From Cricetomys ansorgei (lineage: Eukaryota > Chordata > Mammalia > Rodentia > Nesomyidae), in assembly GCA_026225945.1 (NCBI GenBank), contig JAMJFZ010000257.1:1-64000 (forward strand): a stretch of DNA of 64,000 nucleotides, given 5' to 3'. Position numbers and translations under genes: made by a program. The notes beneath the pieces were generated by a model. The model was not told where the DNA came from. It saw only the letters and a list, made by a program, of their open reading frames with translations, and made no database searches. Each line of letters starts with the position of its first letter. Position 1 is the stretch's first letter. Of this stretch, positions 1 through 10,600 are shown one piece after another.

Positions 1-1199
1 TTTTTATTGTTTTTTCAAATTTAATGTGTGAAGATGGGATTATTTTTCACAAAGGGTCCCATTTATATTCCCTGGAGGGGTCTGTAGACTCAACTGGCTT
101 ATCAAACTCTCAGGAATCTGCCTGCTTTCTGTTTTTGAAGTGCAGGAATACTGTTGTGCAAAAACATGTCCACTGGAGATGGGATTTTAAATCAGTAGGA
201 ATTTGTGGGATATTGTATATCTGTAGAATCTATGGGATGATTTTGTTATTAATTATTCTTATGGGTTCACTGCAGAAGGTAGTTTATTCTTTTGGTAATT
301 CAATCCCTAGTCCTAGATAGTTTCAGCCTCCATACAGTCTAATCTTAAGCCTAGAGCTAGAAAGCTTCAGCCTCTTCAATCTAATCTTCAAGATCCAAGC
401 CCAGTTCTAGAAGGCTTCAGCCTCTGTACAATCTAGTCTGCAAAACTAAAATGTTTCAGCCTCTGAGACTTGTTGCTGACTGTGTTCACTCTGACCAGCT
501 GTTTTCTGAACTACCTCTTTTCACTCTGAGTTATAATATGAACTCCAAACTGCAAACTATCTGTTTCTGTCTCCTTGCTTATTCTGGACACACTGTGTGC
601 TTCTCAACTTCTTTTGTCTGAGGACCTGAACTAGCTCTTTGACTTCCAACTCTCTTATTTCTCTACAATTCTCTTCTGAACTGTAAATCCTAAACCACAA
701 AATATTAAATGTTCCTCTACACTATTGAATCTGTTCTAGAATGGAAAACTCCCAGTTCAAAGACTATTGCTTATATTACCTGGTTTGTAAGTAATGCTGA
801 CTCTATTTAATTTGATGTTTAGATGTTTAAATTTTCACTATGTTTAGAAGTGTTCAAAAGTATTTCTTTTACTATCTTTTCTAATGCATTGTCACACAGT
901 GTTGTTAGTTTCTAACAGAAAAAGATAATAGACAACTAAGCAAAGTAGTTGGAAAATGCCACAATGGTTTAAAATGACAGTCATAGAAACAGAAATTTTC
1001 GCTTAGGATTGCAGACCACTACCTAGTGAATATTACCTGATAGGTATATAATTCATGCCATGTGATTATTTTGTTTTGAGATGCAAGAATAAAATTTGAG
1101 TTAAAAGAAAATAAACCTCGTGTTTTGAATTCATTTATTCTAGAAGTTGTATTTCTGAGAAATAATATTTGTAGGTTTTTTTGGTTGATGTTGCTGTTA
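1..1199. other. non-coding left edge, no gene seen
   Basis: I see no coding region here. The only open frames are short, lack recognisable domains and are not supported by any motif. A degenerate tandem repeat (entered separately) lies at 321-464. The stretch about 470-760 has the feel of an interspersed rodent repeat but I could not name it. Confidence 0.4.
321..464. repeat. degenerate tandem repeat, ~45 bp unit
   Basis: Four imperfect copies of a unit containing the core ttcagcctc occur near 321, 365, 415 and 454, spaced roughly 40-50 bp. Several units also carry an aatcta element 10-20 bp after the core. No repeat family is recognised. Confidence 0.55.
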
Positions 1200-1450
1200 T
1201 TGTTTTTGTGAAACACTTAAGTTATGCATTTCCTGTGGTGTTTTAATAAAACAGAAGTACATGAAACAGAGCTTAAAAATTGTTTAGTATGTTCCCTTTC
1301 TGAGTAAGGTCTGATATACAAGTTTTCCCTCAAGATGGAGACTCAATGCTGTGTCTATTCATATTAAAATGTTTCAAAATTATCTGCCTAATACATGAAA
1401 TGAGCATTTATTTTAATCTCTGAAATCTTATTTTCTGTTTTAAAATTATG
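1200..1450 (+). repeat. block paralogous to sequence 3' of the intact OR gene
   Basis: By eye this block aligns with about 50835-51010, for example around the shared word tgttccctttct followed by a similar order of words (caagtttt, tcaagatg, atattaaaa, tctctga). The matching block lies about 0.9 kb downstream of the intact OR. The inference is that this is the 3' flank of an older OR unit whose gene lies before the window. Confidence 0.45.
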
Positions 1451-1763
1451 ATTTAAGCCTGGTGTACTGACTTGTGTCATTAATGTTACCATTTAGAATG
1501 TTGGATAGTTGAAACTGCTTCAAGTTCCAGACAACCATGGTCCACAAAGTAAAGAATTATCAAAACTCAAGAGAGTCACAGATTCTTGAAAATAAAGTCC
1601 TTAAAGCAGTAAAAGAATTAAGTAGTCCCACTAACTATGGGAATAAGACAAAAGTTTCTGCTCTCTTCTTATCTATTCAGTTTCATAAGGTAACTCCAGT
1701 AAATACTGTGATGTCTAGTGTGGACAATTAATTTGACAGGATATGAAACCACCAAGGTCACAA

Positions 1764-1790
1764 GCAGATCAGATCAGATCAGGTCAGATA
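1764..1790. repeat. short (AGATC)n tract
   Basis: About five imperfect copies of the pentamer agatc/aggtc in a row. It sits in an otherwise featureless stretch (1500-2200) in which I see no gene. Confidence 0.6.
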
Positions 1791-2205
1791 CACATGTAAG
1801 CAAATTTTCTTTATTAGGTTAGTTTCTGGGCATGCCTATGAGGATTTTTCTCAAGTATAGTTATCTTAACTTTTTGACATAGGAGAGTTAGCTGAAAATG
1901 GGCTGTTCTGTTCTCTGAGCTTGGGTAGTAGATAAATAAATAAATGTACATTATTTCCACTGTACACAGTAGTTGTCTGGAATTCAGATGTAGCAGAAGC
2001 AAAAGAAAAGTTACTAATATAGTAAATTTATACAAGGAGTGGGATTCTTGATCTGATAAACATAACTAAGTGTTTTTTTTGGCTTTCAGAACTGATTTAG
2101 GCATTGATTTTGAAGATTGGTACATTAGTCCAACAAATTCCTCCTACGTCTGAGGTAATATTTAGTGGGTCATTCTGATGGTATTCAGAAGACCACAATG
2201 GTGAA

Positions 2206-2288
2206 AATGGGCCAGAGAGATGACTCACTGTTTAATAGCACTGACTGCTCTTCCAGAGGGCTCAGGTTCAATTCCCAGCACCCACATG
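2206..2288 (+). mobile_element. B2 SINE, 5' part only
   Basis: The sequence follows the tRNA-derived head of rodent B2: a gggccagagagatgactc start with an A-box-like stretch, cactgactgctcttccagag in the middle, and a B box (ggttcaattcc). It breaks off just after the cacccaca word and runs straight into antisense L1 sequence, so the 3' half of the SINE is missing. Confidence 0.75.
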
Positions 2289-3949
2289 ATACTTTGGGTA
2301 TATGCCCAGGAGTGTTATTGCTGGGTCTTGAGGTAGGTCTTTTCCCAATTTCCTGAGGAATTGCCATATTTACTTCCACTGTGGCTGTAAAAGTTTGTCC
2401 TCTCAGCAATGAAGGAGTGTACCCTTGTGCTACATCCTTGCCATCATGAGCTGTCATTTTTGTTGTTGATCTTAGCGATTCTGACAGATATAAGATGGAA
2501 TCTCAGAGTGGTTTTTATTTGCATTTCCCTGATGACTAATCATGTTGAGCATTCCTTTTTACACATTTGAGACTTGAGATTCATCTTTTGAGAATTCTTT
2601 TTTTTTTTTTAGATGTGTTCCCCAGTTTGTAATTGGATTGTTTGTTTTGTTTATGTCTAGTTTCTTGAGTTCTTTATATATGCTAAATATTTGCTCTCTA
2701 TCAGAAGTGGAGTTGGTAAAATTCTTTTCCAATCCTATAGCCAGCTGTTTTGTCTTATTGACAGTGTCTTTTGACTTAACAAAAGCTGTTCAGTTTCATG
2801 AGGTTCTATTTATTAATTGTTAATCTTTTTACTGTGCTACCTGTGTTCTGTTCAGGAAGTTGTCTCCTGTGTCAATGTGTTCAAGAATATTCCCCACTAT
2901 CTCTTCTATCCGGTTCAGCGTATATGGTTCTATGTTGAGGTCTTTGATTGACTTTGTGTTGAGTTTTATTCTGAGTGATTAATAAGGATCTATTTGCATC
3001 CTTTCTCATGCACACACACAATGAGACTAGTGCCATTTGTTGAAGATGCTTTCTTTTTTCCTTTGTATATTTGTGGCTTCTTTTTCTATGATCAGGTGTT
3101 CAAAATTGAGTGGATTCATGTCTGTATCTTCACTTTGGTTCTGTTGATCATGTCTGCTTTAATGCCAATTCTTTGCAGTTTTTATTACTATAGCTCTGTG
3201 GGACAGCTTGAGATCAGGAATGGTGATACCTTTGGAAGTTCCTTTATTTTTCAGGATTATTTTCTCTGTTCTAGGTTTTTATTTTTCATATGAGGTTGAG
3301 TATTTTCCTTTAATGGTCTGTAAAGTATTGTATTGAGATTTTGCTAGGGATTGGATTGAAAGTCTAGATTGGATTTGGTAAAATGGCCATTTTTTCTATG
3401 TTGATCCTACCAATCCAGGAGCATGGGGGATCCTTCCATCTTCTGAGATGTTTCTAAATTTCATTCTTAAAAGACAAAGTTTTTGCCATAGAAATCTTTC
3501 TCTTCACTGGTGAGAGTCACCCCAAGATATTTTATGTTATTTGTGGCTATTGTGAAGTGTGTTGTTTCCATGATTTCTTTCTGAGTCCATTTGTCATTTG
3601 TACATAGGAAGGCTACTGGTTTTATTTAGTTGATCTTGTAGGCTGCAACTTTACTGAAGTTGTTTATCAACTGCGGGAGTTCTCTTATACAATTTTTTTT
3701 GGGTCCCTTATATGTACTATCATATCATCTGCAAATAAGGTTACTTTGACTTCTTCCTTTCTGATTTTTCTCTCCTTGATCTTCTGTTGCCTTAATACTA
3801 TATCTAGATTTTCAGGTACTATTTTGAACAATTATGGAAATAGTGGACAACCTTGTCTTATTCCTGATTTTAATGGAATTGCTTTGAATTTCTCCCCATT
3901 TAATTTGATTTGGCTGTAGACTTGCTATTAATTGCCTTCATTATGTATG
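2289..3949 (-). mobile_element. LINE-1 ORF2 fragment, antisense
   Basis: Read on the minus strand this is degenerate rodent L1 ORF2, from near its 3' end leftwards into the reverse transcriptase region. Landmarks on the plus strand include gggtatatgcccaggag, tttgcatttccctgatgact and the caatcctatagccagctgtt region. There are many stops and indels and no poly-T is seen at the left end, so the 3' UTR is missing. The copy continues at 4520 after an LTR insertion. Confidence 0.85.
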
Positions 3950-4519
3950 TGTAGGGCTCTGGGCCACAGAGTTAAGTTGAAGCATGAGAGTTCGCCCCCG
4001 CTCCCCAGGCTAGCAGGATGCAAGCAGACTCCTTTTCTTTGAAGCCCTGGAAGCTGCTATTTAGTAAAGAAGTTTGGCAAAATTTCTGCCTGCCCTGTGG
4101 TGAATTATACACCTTTGTCTCTGCAAAGGCCACGAATATTGTGGAGGTTGGCCAGGTACGCCCCTCCCCTGCCATGCTAATTAACGCTTCCCACTGGAGG
4201 GATAATTCACGCGCTTATGGGGAGAGAAGTTATTTATTGGGGAGGGCGAGTGAAATACAGGAGTCTTGCTTCCATCAGACTCCGGACTCCCGGGATTTCT
4301 TTCGTGTCCTGTTCGTTCTCAGCAAGCGGGATCAGGCAGCCCTCGCGGTCGGAGGAACCCATGTCCCTCGCGGCTCGGTTCCCGGGTGCTTTCCCACAGC
4401 CTTTGTCTTGAGCCTCTTGCCCCTGGCCAGGGTGGGTGAACCAAGAGGTATTCCAGCAAGCTCCGGGCTGGGATAGGGCAGTGGTGAAAGTGCTGAGGAA
4501 GACTGAAATAATAACAACA
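3950..4519. mobile_element. solo LTR inserted in L1
   Basis: A 570 bp CpG-rich block interrupts the antisense L1. It starts TGTAGGG and ends AACAACA, so it has the TG...CA ends of a retroviral LTR. The flanks are tgtatg (3944-3949) and ggtatg (4520-4525), a 6 bp target duplication with one mismatch; the L1 reads normally again after it. A 6 bp duplication suits an ERVK/IAP-type integrase. No internal retroviral sequence is present, so I call it solo. Orientation is unclear: AATAAA occurs on the minus strand near 4231, but the block around 4250-4330 also resembles a plus-strand R region. The open frames inside (for example 4018-4476) are not supported as genes. Confidence 0.75.
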
Positions 4520-4975
4520 GGTATGTCTCTTTTATTCCTAATCACTCCAAGGCGTTTCTCATAAAGGGATTTTAGATTTTGTCAAAAGCTTTTTATGGCA
4601 TCAAATGAGATGGTCATGTGGTATTTTTTCTTTCAGTTTAATTATATGGTGGATTACATTGACTGATCTGCATATGTCGAACCATCCCTGCCTCTCTGGG
4701 GTGAAACCTACGTGATCATAATGGATGATCTTTTTGAGGTGTTCTTAGATTAGGTTTGCGAGTATTTTATTGAGTATTTATGCATCAAAGTTCATGAATA
4801 AATTGATCTGTAATTCTTCTTTATTGAATCTTTGTGTGACTGAGTGACTGTGTATCTGATGACTGTGGCCTCTTAGGAGTTGGGTAGTGTTTCCTCTTTT
4901 TCTATTTTTTGGAATAATATGAGGTGTATTGATGTTATCTATTCTTTTGATATGTGATAGTATTCAGTGCTAAAG
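4520..4975 (-). mobile_element. LINE-1 ORF2 fragment, antisense (continuation)
   Basis: The L1 ORF2 antisense sequence interrupted at 3949 resumes here (ttttattcctaatcactcc and following, then the catcaaatgagatggtcatg region). It stops at about 4975, where a tandem repeat begins. The L1 5' half, including ORF1 and 5' UTR, is absent. Confidence 0.8.
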
Positions 4976-5431
4976 CACTAAGAGAGTGAGGGTTTCTTTG
5001 GGAGGAAGAGCAGCTAACAAGGAGTTGAAGAGGCTGGGGTGCCCTGCTGGTCCATGCAGGAAGCCTCTGCTTGAGTTGGGTGTGGGGCAAGGAAGTTACA
5101 AAGAGGAAAGGGATAATTGGAGAGAGGACAGGGGCTCTAAGAGACTGGGTGGATACTGTGGGAGGGTCAGCCTATCTGTAATTGTAAAGGGTGAATTGGA
5201 GCCTCCACTTAAGTTTGGGGTGGTACAAGGTGACAACAAGGAGGGGATGGAGAATTGGAGAGAGTGTGGTAGTACTAAGAGTGTAGGGGGATTCTTTGGG
5301 GAAAGAGGGCAGAGAACCTGGAGTTGTAGAGGCTTGACTGGCTTCTGTTCCATACTGGAAGCTTATGCCTGAAATGGGAGATGGGGCAAGGAGAACAGAG
5401 AGAATTGGGGAGAGGATGGGGGCACTAAGAG
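4976..5431. repeat. imperfect tandem repeat, ~140-160 bp period, purine-rich
   Basis: Three units, each ending in a version of gagaattggagagagga then ggggcactaagag. The cactaagag word or its variant recurs at 4976, 5135, 5273 and 5423. Other shared words in the same order are ggggtg/ggggat, gttgaagaggctgg versus gttgtagaggcttg, and ggggcaaggag. The plus strand is strongly purine-rich. It ends 26 bp before the first OR pseudogene. I do not recognise the family; it might be promoter-like monomers or a minisatellite. Confidence 0.7.
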
Positions 5432-5456
5432 TTTTACTTGTTTCTTCTTAGATATC

Positions 5457-6345
5457 ATGCAAAACCATACTTCAGTGGCTGAATTCATACTCTTGTGGAT
5501 TTCTCAGTATCCAAACGTTCAGAAAATAGTATTTGCTTTATTTTGTTTGTCTACATTGCAACAGGAAGAAGGAAATATGATGGTTATTGTGAGCATCATT
5601 ACTGCTATATGGCTTTCTTGTGCTTGCTGGATGCCTGTATGTCTTTTGTTATCACACCAAAAATAATGCTGTACTTGCTATATGAGAGGAAGGCCATCTC
5701 GATTAAAGGCTGCATGGCACAAGTACTTACTAGTCATTTCTTTGAAGCTATAGTGATTATTCTGTTAACTAGTGTTTATGACTGCTATGTGGCTATGTAG
5801 CTATCTGTAAGCCCTTGCACTACTCTTTCTTCATGAACTGGAGGATCTCTGGTAATCTGGTAGGAGTAACCTAGACATCATGCAAATTATGTGTACTTTG
5901 AAACAGTCCTTTTATAAATTCAGTGTCACTGGTCAATTCATGTGTGATTTGTTCTCATTATTAGAGCTAGCCTGCACTGATGCATATATTCTTGGACTGT
6001 TGGTGCTTGCAAACAGTGACTATATTGACATCATATTTTTTTTTTCTTTGTTTGTTGCTTGTCTCCTATGGTGTTGACGTAACTCTTATTAGGAAGTCAA
6101 GTTCTGTAGGGCAACAGGAATCTCTCTCTCCACCTGTGGATCCCACATTACTGTTGTGGTTTCATTCTTTGTCCCATGTATATTTATATGTGCATGACTT
6201 ATATCTGCATCTTCTTTGAGAAAAAGATGACTATATTTTATGCTATTTTGACTCCATTGGTCAATTCTATGATTTACATTTTTAGGAATAAAGACATGAA
6301 TATACCATTAGGAAAACACAGAAGAGATTCAAACTGGCTTATGAT
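5457..6345 (+). pseudogene. olfactory receptor pseudogene (OR4C-like), multiply disrupted
   Basis: An OR coding exon relic. The start reads MQNHTSVAEFILLW, matching the N-terminus of the intact OR at 49047 including an N-glycosylation site. Compared with that gene there is a +1 indel near 5565 and a loss of about 30 bp just after it, which removes the end of TM1, intracellular loop 1 and the PMYFFL motif. The reading frame then continues in another phase (LLDACMSFVITPK is visible). A stop (TAG, 5798-5800) falls right after the DRY-type motif, here DCYVAM. About 20 bp are missing near 5870 in TM4. A frame with FMCDLFSLLELACTDAYI follows from about 5938, then further shifts; an RNKDMN tail is visible near 6285. 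A pyrimidine-rich tract ending in AG (5433-5451) directly precedes the ATG and could be a relic splice acceptor. Non-functional with high confidence. Confidence 0.92.
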
Positions 6346-6368
6346 AAAATCTAAGAATATTATATTTG

Positions 6369-6518
6369 CTGTGAAGTGGTGGCACATGCCTTTAATCCCA
6401 GCATTTGGAAAGCAGCTCTGTGAGTTGGAGGCCATTCTGGTATACAGAGTGAGTTCAGAAACAGCCAGAGTTACAACAGAGAAACTGTCTTGAGAAAAAC
6501 CAACAAAAAAATTTAAAA
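6369..6518 (+). mobile_element. B1 SINE
   Basis: B1 (7SL-derived) SINE: ggtggcacatgcctttaatcccagca head, tgtgagttggaggcc, then cagagttacaacagagaaactgtct and an A-rich tail with caacaaaaaaa. Diverged, with a small internal deletion. It lies just downstream of the first OR pseudogene. Confidence 0.85.
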
Positions 6519-7102
6519 CACTTTCTACTAAACAAAATTTAATGTACTGAATACCTGATAGGTAGTTTATGATTTGCTCATTATGCAGAATGATATGATC
6601 TAACTTTATAGATAAAATACTAATTTTGTGGGTGAGAAAATTATTTCTTTGTCTGGGAAATAATATTTGCTTTTGTTGAGTACTCAGTATTGTTATATGA
6701 GTCAGTTCAGTTTTATATTTTTATAAGTCTAATGAAGTGTTGAAAGAGATTTATCCTATTAGAATGCTTGTTATTCACATTATTCCTCAAAAAAACTTCA
6801 TTGAAAAAATATTTACTGGAAAGTATGTGAAAATATTTCTTGTGAGACATAGTCACCAGAGCACACAGAGCTAAACAATGCAGCATAATTAGCAGTCAAA
6901 CTACATGCCTTGTTATCCTTTGACTTTATGCAAATTGAGTCCCTTACTGTCAATTAAACAGTCTGATTTATTGACAATATTTACAGATAAAATGTGGTTA
7001 GGTTAGCCTGCCTATAGTTGAGTTTTTGTTGGGTCATGTGAGTACCTCATTAAAATCAGATGATAGAAGGGATTCTAACCATTTACATCTCTTAGTTTAG
7101 TC
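6519..7102 (+). repeat. OR 3'-flank block, no gene
   Basis: No coding sequence. The part about 6730-6800 aligns by eye with about 39415-39490 (shared word ctattagaatgcttg and its flanks), which lies downstream of the OR at 37521. This supports a common duplicated unit containing OR plus 3' flank. Confidence 0.45.
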
Positions 7103-7322
7103 CAGTAGTTCTCAATTTGTATCTGAACCCCTTTGGGGATGGAACAACCCTTTACAGGGGTTGCCTAAGACTAACCACATATCAAATACTTATATTATAA
7201 TGCATAACAGTAGCAATGTTGCAGTTATGAAGTAGAAATGAAATATATTTATGGTTGGGACTCACCACAACATTAGGAACTGTATTAAAGGGTCGCAACA
7301 TTAGGAAGGTGAAGAATCACTC
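7103..7322. mobile_element. URR1-like non-autonomous hAT element
   Basis: Starts cagtagttctcaa and ends gaagaatcactcc, which are diverged terminal inverted repeats of the type CAGTGGTTCTCAA. Internal words (acccctttgggg, caaccctttacaggggttgcctaagac, gttatgaagtagaaatgaaa, aactgtattaaagggtcgc) match what I know of the rodent hAT-Charlie family URR1. I did not find a clean 8 bp target duplication. Confidence 0.75.
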
Positions 7323-7896
7323 CAAGTACAATCTAAACAGATCACAAGTATCACATTGGTGGCAAACCAGAACTAAAATGCTGATATAGTTGTTAGGATT
7401 CTGCAACAAGCATAGTCCACAGCAGGGCTCTGTGCTGGAGAGCTCTGTCCCTACCCTTGACCACAGATATAGCCCACAACCTAGGGCTCCCTCTGAGGGG
7501 TTCTGCCCTCCCCACCCCGAGTCTACAGTGTGGGACCCCCACTTTCTGTGAGAAGCTCTGACATGCCTTTCATTCATCTATGATCAGCCTCCACAGCCCT
7601 GTGAAGGAAGCTCTGCCTTAGCTCCGCCCCCTTGCCAGGCCCAACCCCCCCCAGCTGGTTAACTGTCAAATGGAAGGAGGACCTGATTGAGGACTGTGCT
7701 CACTCCTGGATGACCCCTCCCCTCACAGATGGACCCTAACAGCCATCAAAACTCCTGGCTGACACCCTCCCTCCCCGAAGATGGACCCTCACAACCATCT
7801 GTGTTTCTTCCAGGAAGCAAAGTTAACTTTACCAGCAAACCTAGCCTCTCCTACAGTTCAACTGCTATTCAAGACTAATGCTTGCCTCCCTTGCCA
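7323..7896. other. unassigned GC-richer stretch
   Basis: Higher in C and G than its surroundings. It contains two similar words about 65 bp apart (gatggaccctaacagccatc near 7730 and gatggaccctcacaaccatc near 7780). No gene or named repeat was recognised; it may be part of the LTR-like element that follows. Confidence 0.35.
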
Positions 7897-8751
7897 CCTG
7901 CTGGGGTCTCTGGGGGCCCAGCCACCATTCCTTATGACCACCAGGAATCCCAAATGATGCCAAAGACAACTGAGGAGCCAGCATTTTTCCCTTTTGGGGG
8001 AGTCTAGCTCTGCAAGGCTGGGAAGCTCTGGGACTTGAAACCCCTCATAAGAAAGCTCCCCCCTCGGACTATCAGGGACTCAACTCTCATCTGGCTGAGG
8101 GGTTCCCCAACCTGACAATACAGCACAGAAAGGGTCCCAACAAACACAAATGACCCTGAGCTGGGGCCTCCCAATACTCTCTGGACTGAGAATTCCACCA
8201 ATCACAGGCCATGTTGGTAACTCCACCCTCTCCAGAACCCTTTAAAAAGGACTGAGCAACCCTCAGGTTTTGCTGTTTCTCTTCAGAACATAAACAGTAA
8301 CTGGCCTGTTGAGGACATCGGACAAAAGAAAGAAGAACAGCTCGCCTGGGATATTTCCCTACAGAGCTGCAACCTTGGCAACACCTGGCCAGAAGCTCTT
8401 TGGTCCTGTTGGGATACTCTCCCTTCAGAACTGCATCATCTCCAGGAAGCAAGGTGAGGCGAAGCACGAGGCTAGGCTAAGCACGAGGCGAGGCGAGGCA
8501 GAGCTGGACACTTCACCTCAGCTCTGCTGGGCTAAGCAACTCATCAGTCCTGTTGACATATTCTCCCTTCAGGACTGCACCACCTCTACAGGGAGATTTC
8601 TCCCTTTGGCATTGTGTGGTCCCTGGACCATCACAAAAGAGCTTTTCCATCTTTCTTCTCTCTCTGTTCTATCTCTTTCCATCTATTCCAACAATAAATA
8701 AAAAAAAACGTTCCCAACAATAGTGAGCCGACCTCTCCCATTCTCAACAGT
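7897..8751 (+). mobile_element. LTR-like retroviral element fragment
   Basis: Promoter-like order on the plus strand: TATA-like ctttaaaaagg near 8241, then a transcript-like region, then AATAAA at about 8694 followed by an A-run, and an end reading ctcaaca. Within the presumed R region a motif of the type tcctgttg..cccttcag.actgca.cacct occurs at about 8403 and 8549, with a weaker copy near 8344. A short aagcacgaggc duplication lies near 8462-8500. The left boundary is a guess. Family not recognised, and no retroviral gene is visible. Confidence 0.45.
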
Positions 8752-9809
8752 AGAAATACATCCTAATGAAAACAATTTTCAACAAATTATTTTATATTTC
8801 AATTTTCACTGATTTTAATATTCCTAAGTTTGTACAGACAGCTGCAAATAATTACATTCAAGCAATTATCAACAGAGTCCACTGAAGTTTAATTTACTTT
8901 TTAATATTTTACAGATTCACACATTTATATAATGAATTTTAGTCAATTTTGCACATTATTTTCTACTCTCTTTTCCATCTTCCCACTGAAATCCTTCTTT
9001 CTAACAAATTCCCTCTCATTCTTATATGTCTTATGTCTGTGACTCACTGAGTATAGTTACAGTTTCTTTCCAGAATGTGAGTAGAACATTGTTTACAGCA
9101 ACAAGTACACCTTATCAGTGACAACAAACATGAAGAAAGTGGAATACCCCTTCAGCAACTATTAACTACTTACTCGAGTACAGACCACTGGTTGGTCCAT
9201 AGGGGTGCTGTTTCCTGAGTGGCCCTTTGCCTCTGCTAGGGCTTTATAATGCTCGTTGCTACAGTGGTCTCTCTGTCTCTTTTTTGGCATAAAAGTTCTA
9301 AAGCGGTCCCTAACCCCTCACTGGGAAATGTCCTCCTTCACTGAGCAATGCAAATATAGGTTCAACTGAAACTTCTGGGAGAAACTAAGAAACATGTATA
9401 GTCAGAGGTCAGTGTTTCTTGCCACCTGTTATGGAGCAAGCCACCTAGGGAAAGAAAACATAGTAGCTGAAGATTTGCTAGGATCAGGAAACAAAAACAA
9501 AGAAAAGTACAGTTACTAGGACCCACAATTTTCACATACGTAAGACAGATCTATGATTAATATTCAACTGCTTTCTGTTATCACAATATATATGGTTGAC
9601 GGAGGTTAGAGTACACAATGGCCACCATCCTGAGAGATACAAACCAATCATGGAGTGAGACTGCCAGGAATATTGATCTACTTGATAGGCATGGATGGAA
9701 CCTGGGTGAGGAGAATAACTAGGAAAATTATGGACGCCAGAAGTGGCTCATGTTAGAAACTTAGAAAGTCTTGTTGAATCTCTCAACCACTAAGAACCAT
9801 GGTGGTCAT
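8752..9809. other. non-coding; duplicon block and L1 3'-end-like sequence
   Basis: No gene. About 8785-8880 aligns with about 17635-17740 (shared atatttcaatt, ctgattttaat, atttgtac words). About 8895-9010 resembles antisense L1 3' UTR sequence (atataatgaattttagtcaattttgcac). The region 9050-9800 is unassigned. Confidence 0.4.
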
Positions 9810-10188
9810 CTTATTTATTGACTCATCATTGTTGTGGTAACACCCCTTACTTGCCCTGTGGACCCGCACCCCATAGTCCTCTGAAGTCTTGCCTCATCAG
9901 CAAGGGATCCACACAAATGCTGCCCTTCCCCACTATATAATATTGTCTGGCCACAGTTCTCTCTCCTCTTTCTTCCTCTCCCCCAACTGTTCTCTCCTGT
10001 CTCCCTCACTTGTCTCCCCCACCCCCAGTCACTGTCTTTCATCTCTGTGTAGGTCTCTCTCTCTCTCTCTGTCTCTCCTCTTCTTCCCTCTTTCTCTTCC
10101 ACCTTTTTTTGGGCTACACCTCCAATAAACCTTTTTGCATAGAATTCTGTTTTGCGGTGTTTGGCCATTCCATTGAAAAATCCTAACA
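9810..10188 (+). mobile_element. LTR-like element, plus orientation
   Basis: Order of LTR landmarks: TATA box cactatataatatt at 9931, a pyrimidine-rich stretch with a (CT)n run near 10050-10080, polyadenylation signal ccaataaacc at 10121, and an end near aatcctaaca (about 10189). It abuts a minus-strand LTR-like sequence. The left boundary is approximate. Confidence 0.5.
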
Positions 10189-10600
10189 CTGGTGCTGATG
10201 TGCCCACGTTCAGGTCCCCAAAACCACCAAGAAATCTGATCTGATAAAAAACACACAGGGTCTTTTTATTCAGGCTTCCAGCCAGGGCTATATGCTTACC
10301 TGACACAGCAGGAGCCATGAGAGCCCTCTTCCTGGAGGGAGTGGAGCTTATATAGGGAAAAAACACAAACAGAGAGTTAAATGCCTTGGATTAGCCCCAG
10401 GGGGTTGACTTTTTAAAATGATTTGTAGGTGTTGACCGGGCCTGGTGACCATTAAGGCAAGAGAGGGATGAGGAAGCAGGAAATCTAAGCATGTCTGGTG
10501 TTTGCACAGAGAGGTTAGGAACTCTCTGATAAGCCTATTCTCAGAAACCGAGGGGAGTCTCTACATATGATTAAAAAAGGGTCTGCAAGAGTATATGAAG
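10189..10600 (-). mobile_element. LTR-like element, minus orientation
   Basis: Read on the minus strand: TATA box cctatataag (10349-10358), then about 80 bp later AATAAA (10265-10270), then a U5-like stretch ending near ttggtggttttggggacc. That is the usual U3-R-U5 layout in reverse. It is joined tail to tail with the plus-strand LTR on its left. The right boundary is not defined. Confidence 0.5.

Noticed and set aside
4018..4545. 152- and 103-residue open frames
   Set aside because: They lie within the CpG-rich solo LTR and have no domain; LTRs do not normally encode protein here.
4986..5372. 128-residue open frame
   Set aside because: It spans the purine-rich tandem repeat and follows the repeat period rather than a protein pattern.
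8087..8701. 126- and 130-residue frames
   Set aside because: Inside an LTR-like element with TATA and AATAAA; no retroviral or host domain recognised.
9815..10366. 183-residue minus-strand frame
   Set aside because: It crosses two opposed LTR-like elements and a (CT)n tract; composition (Arg/Glu runs) reflects the repeat.
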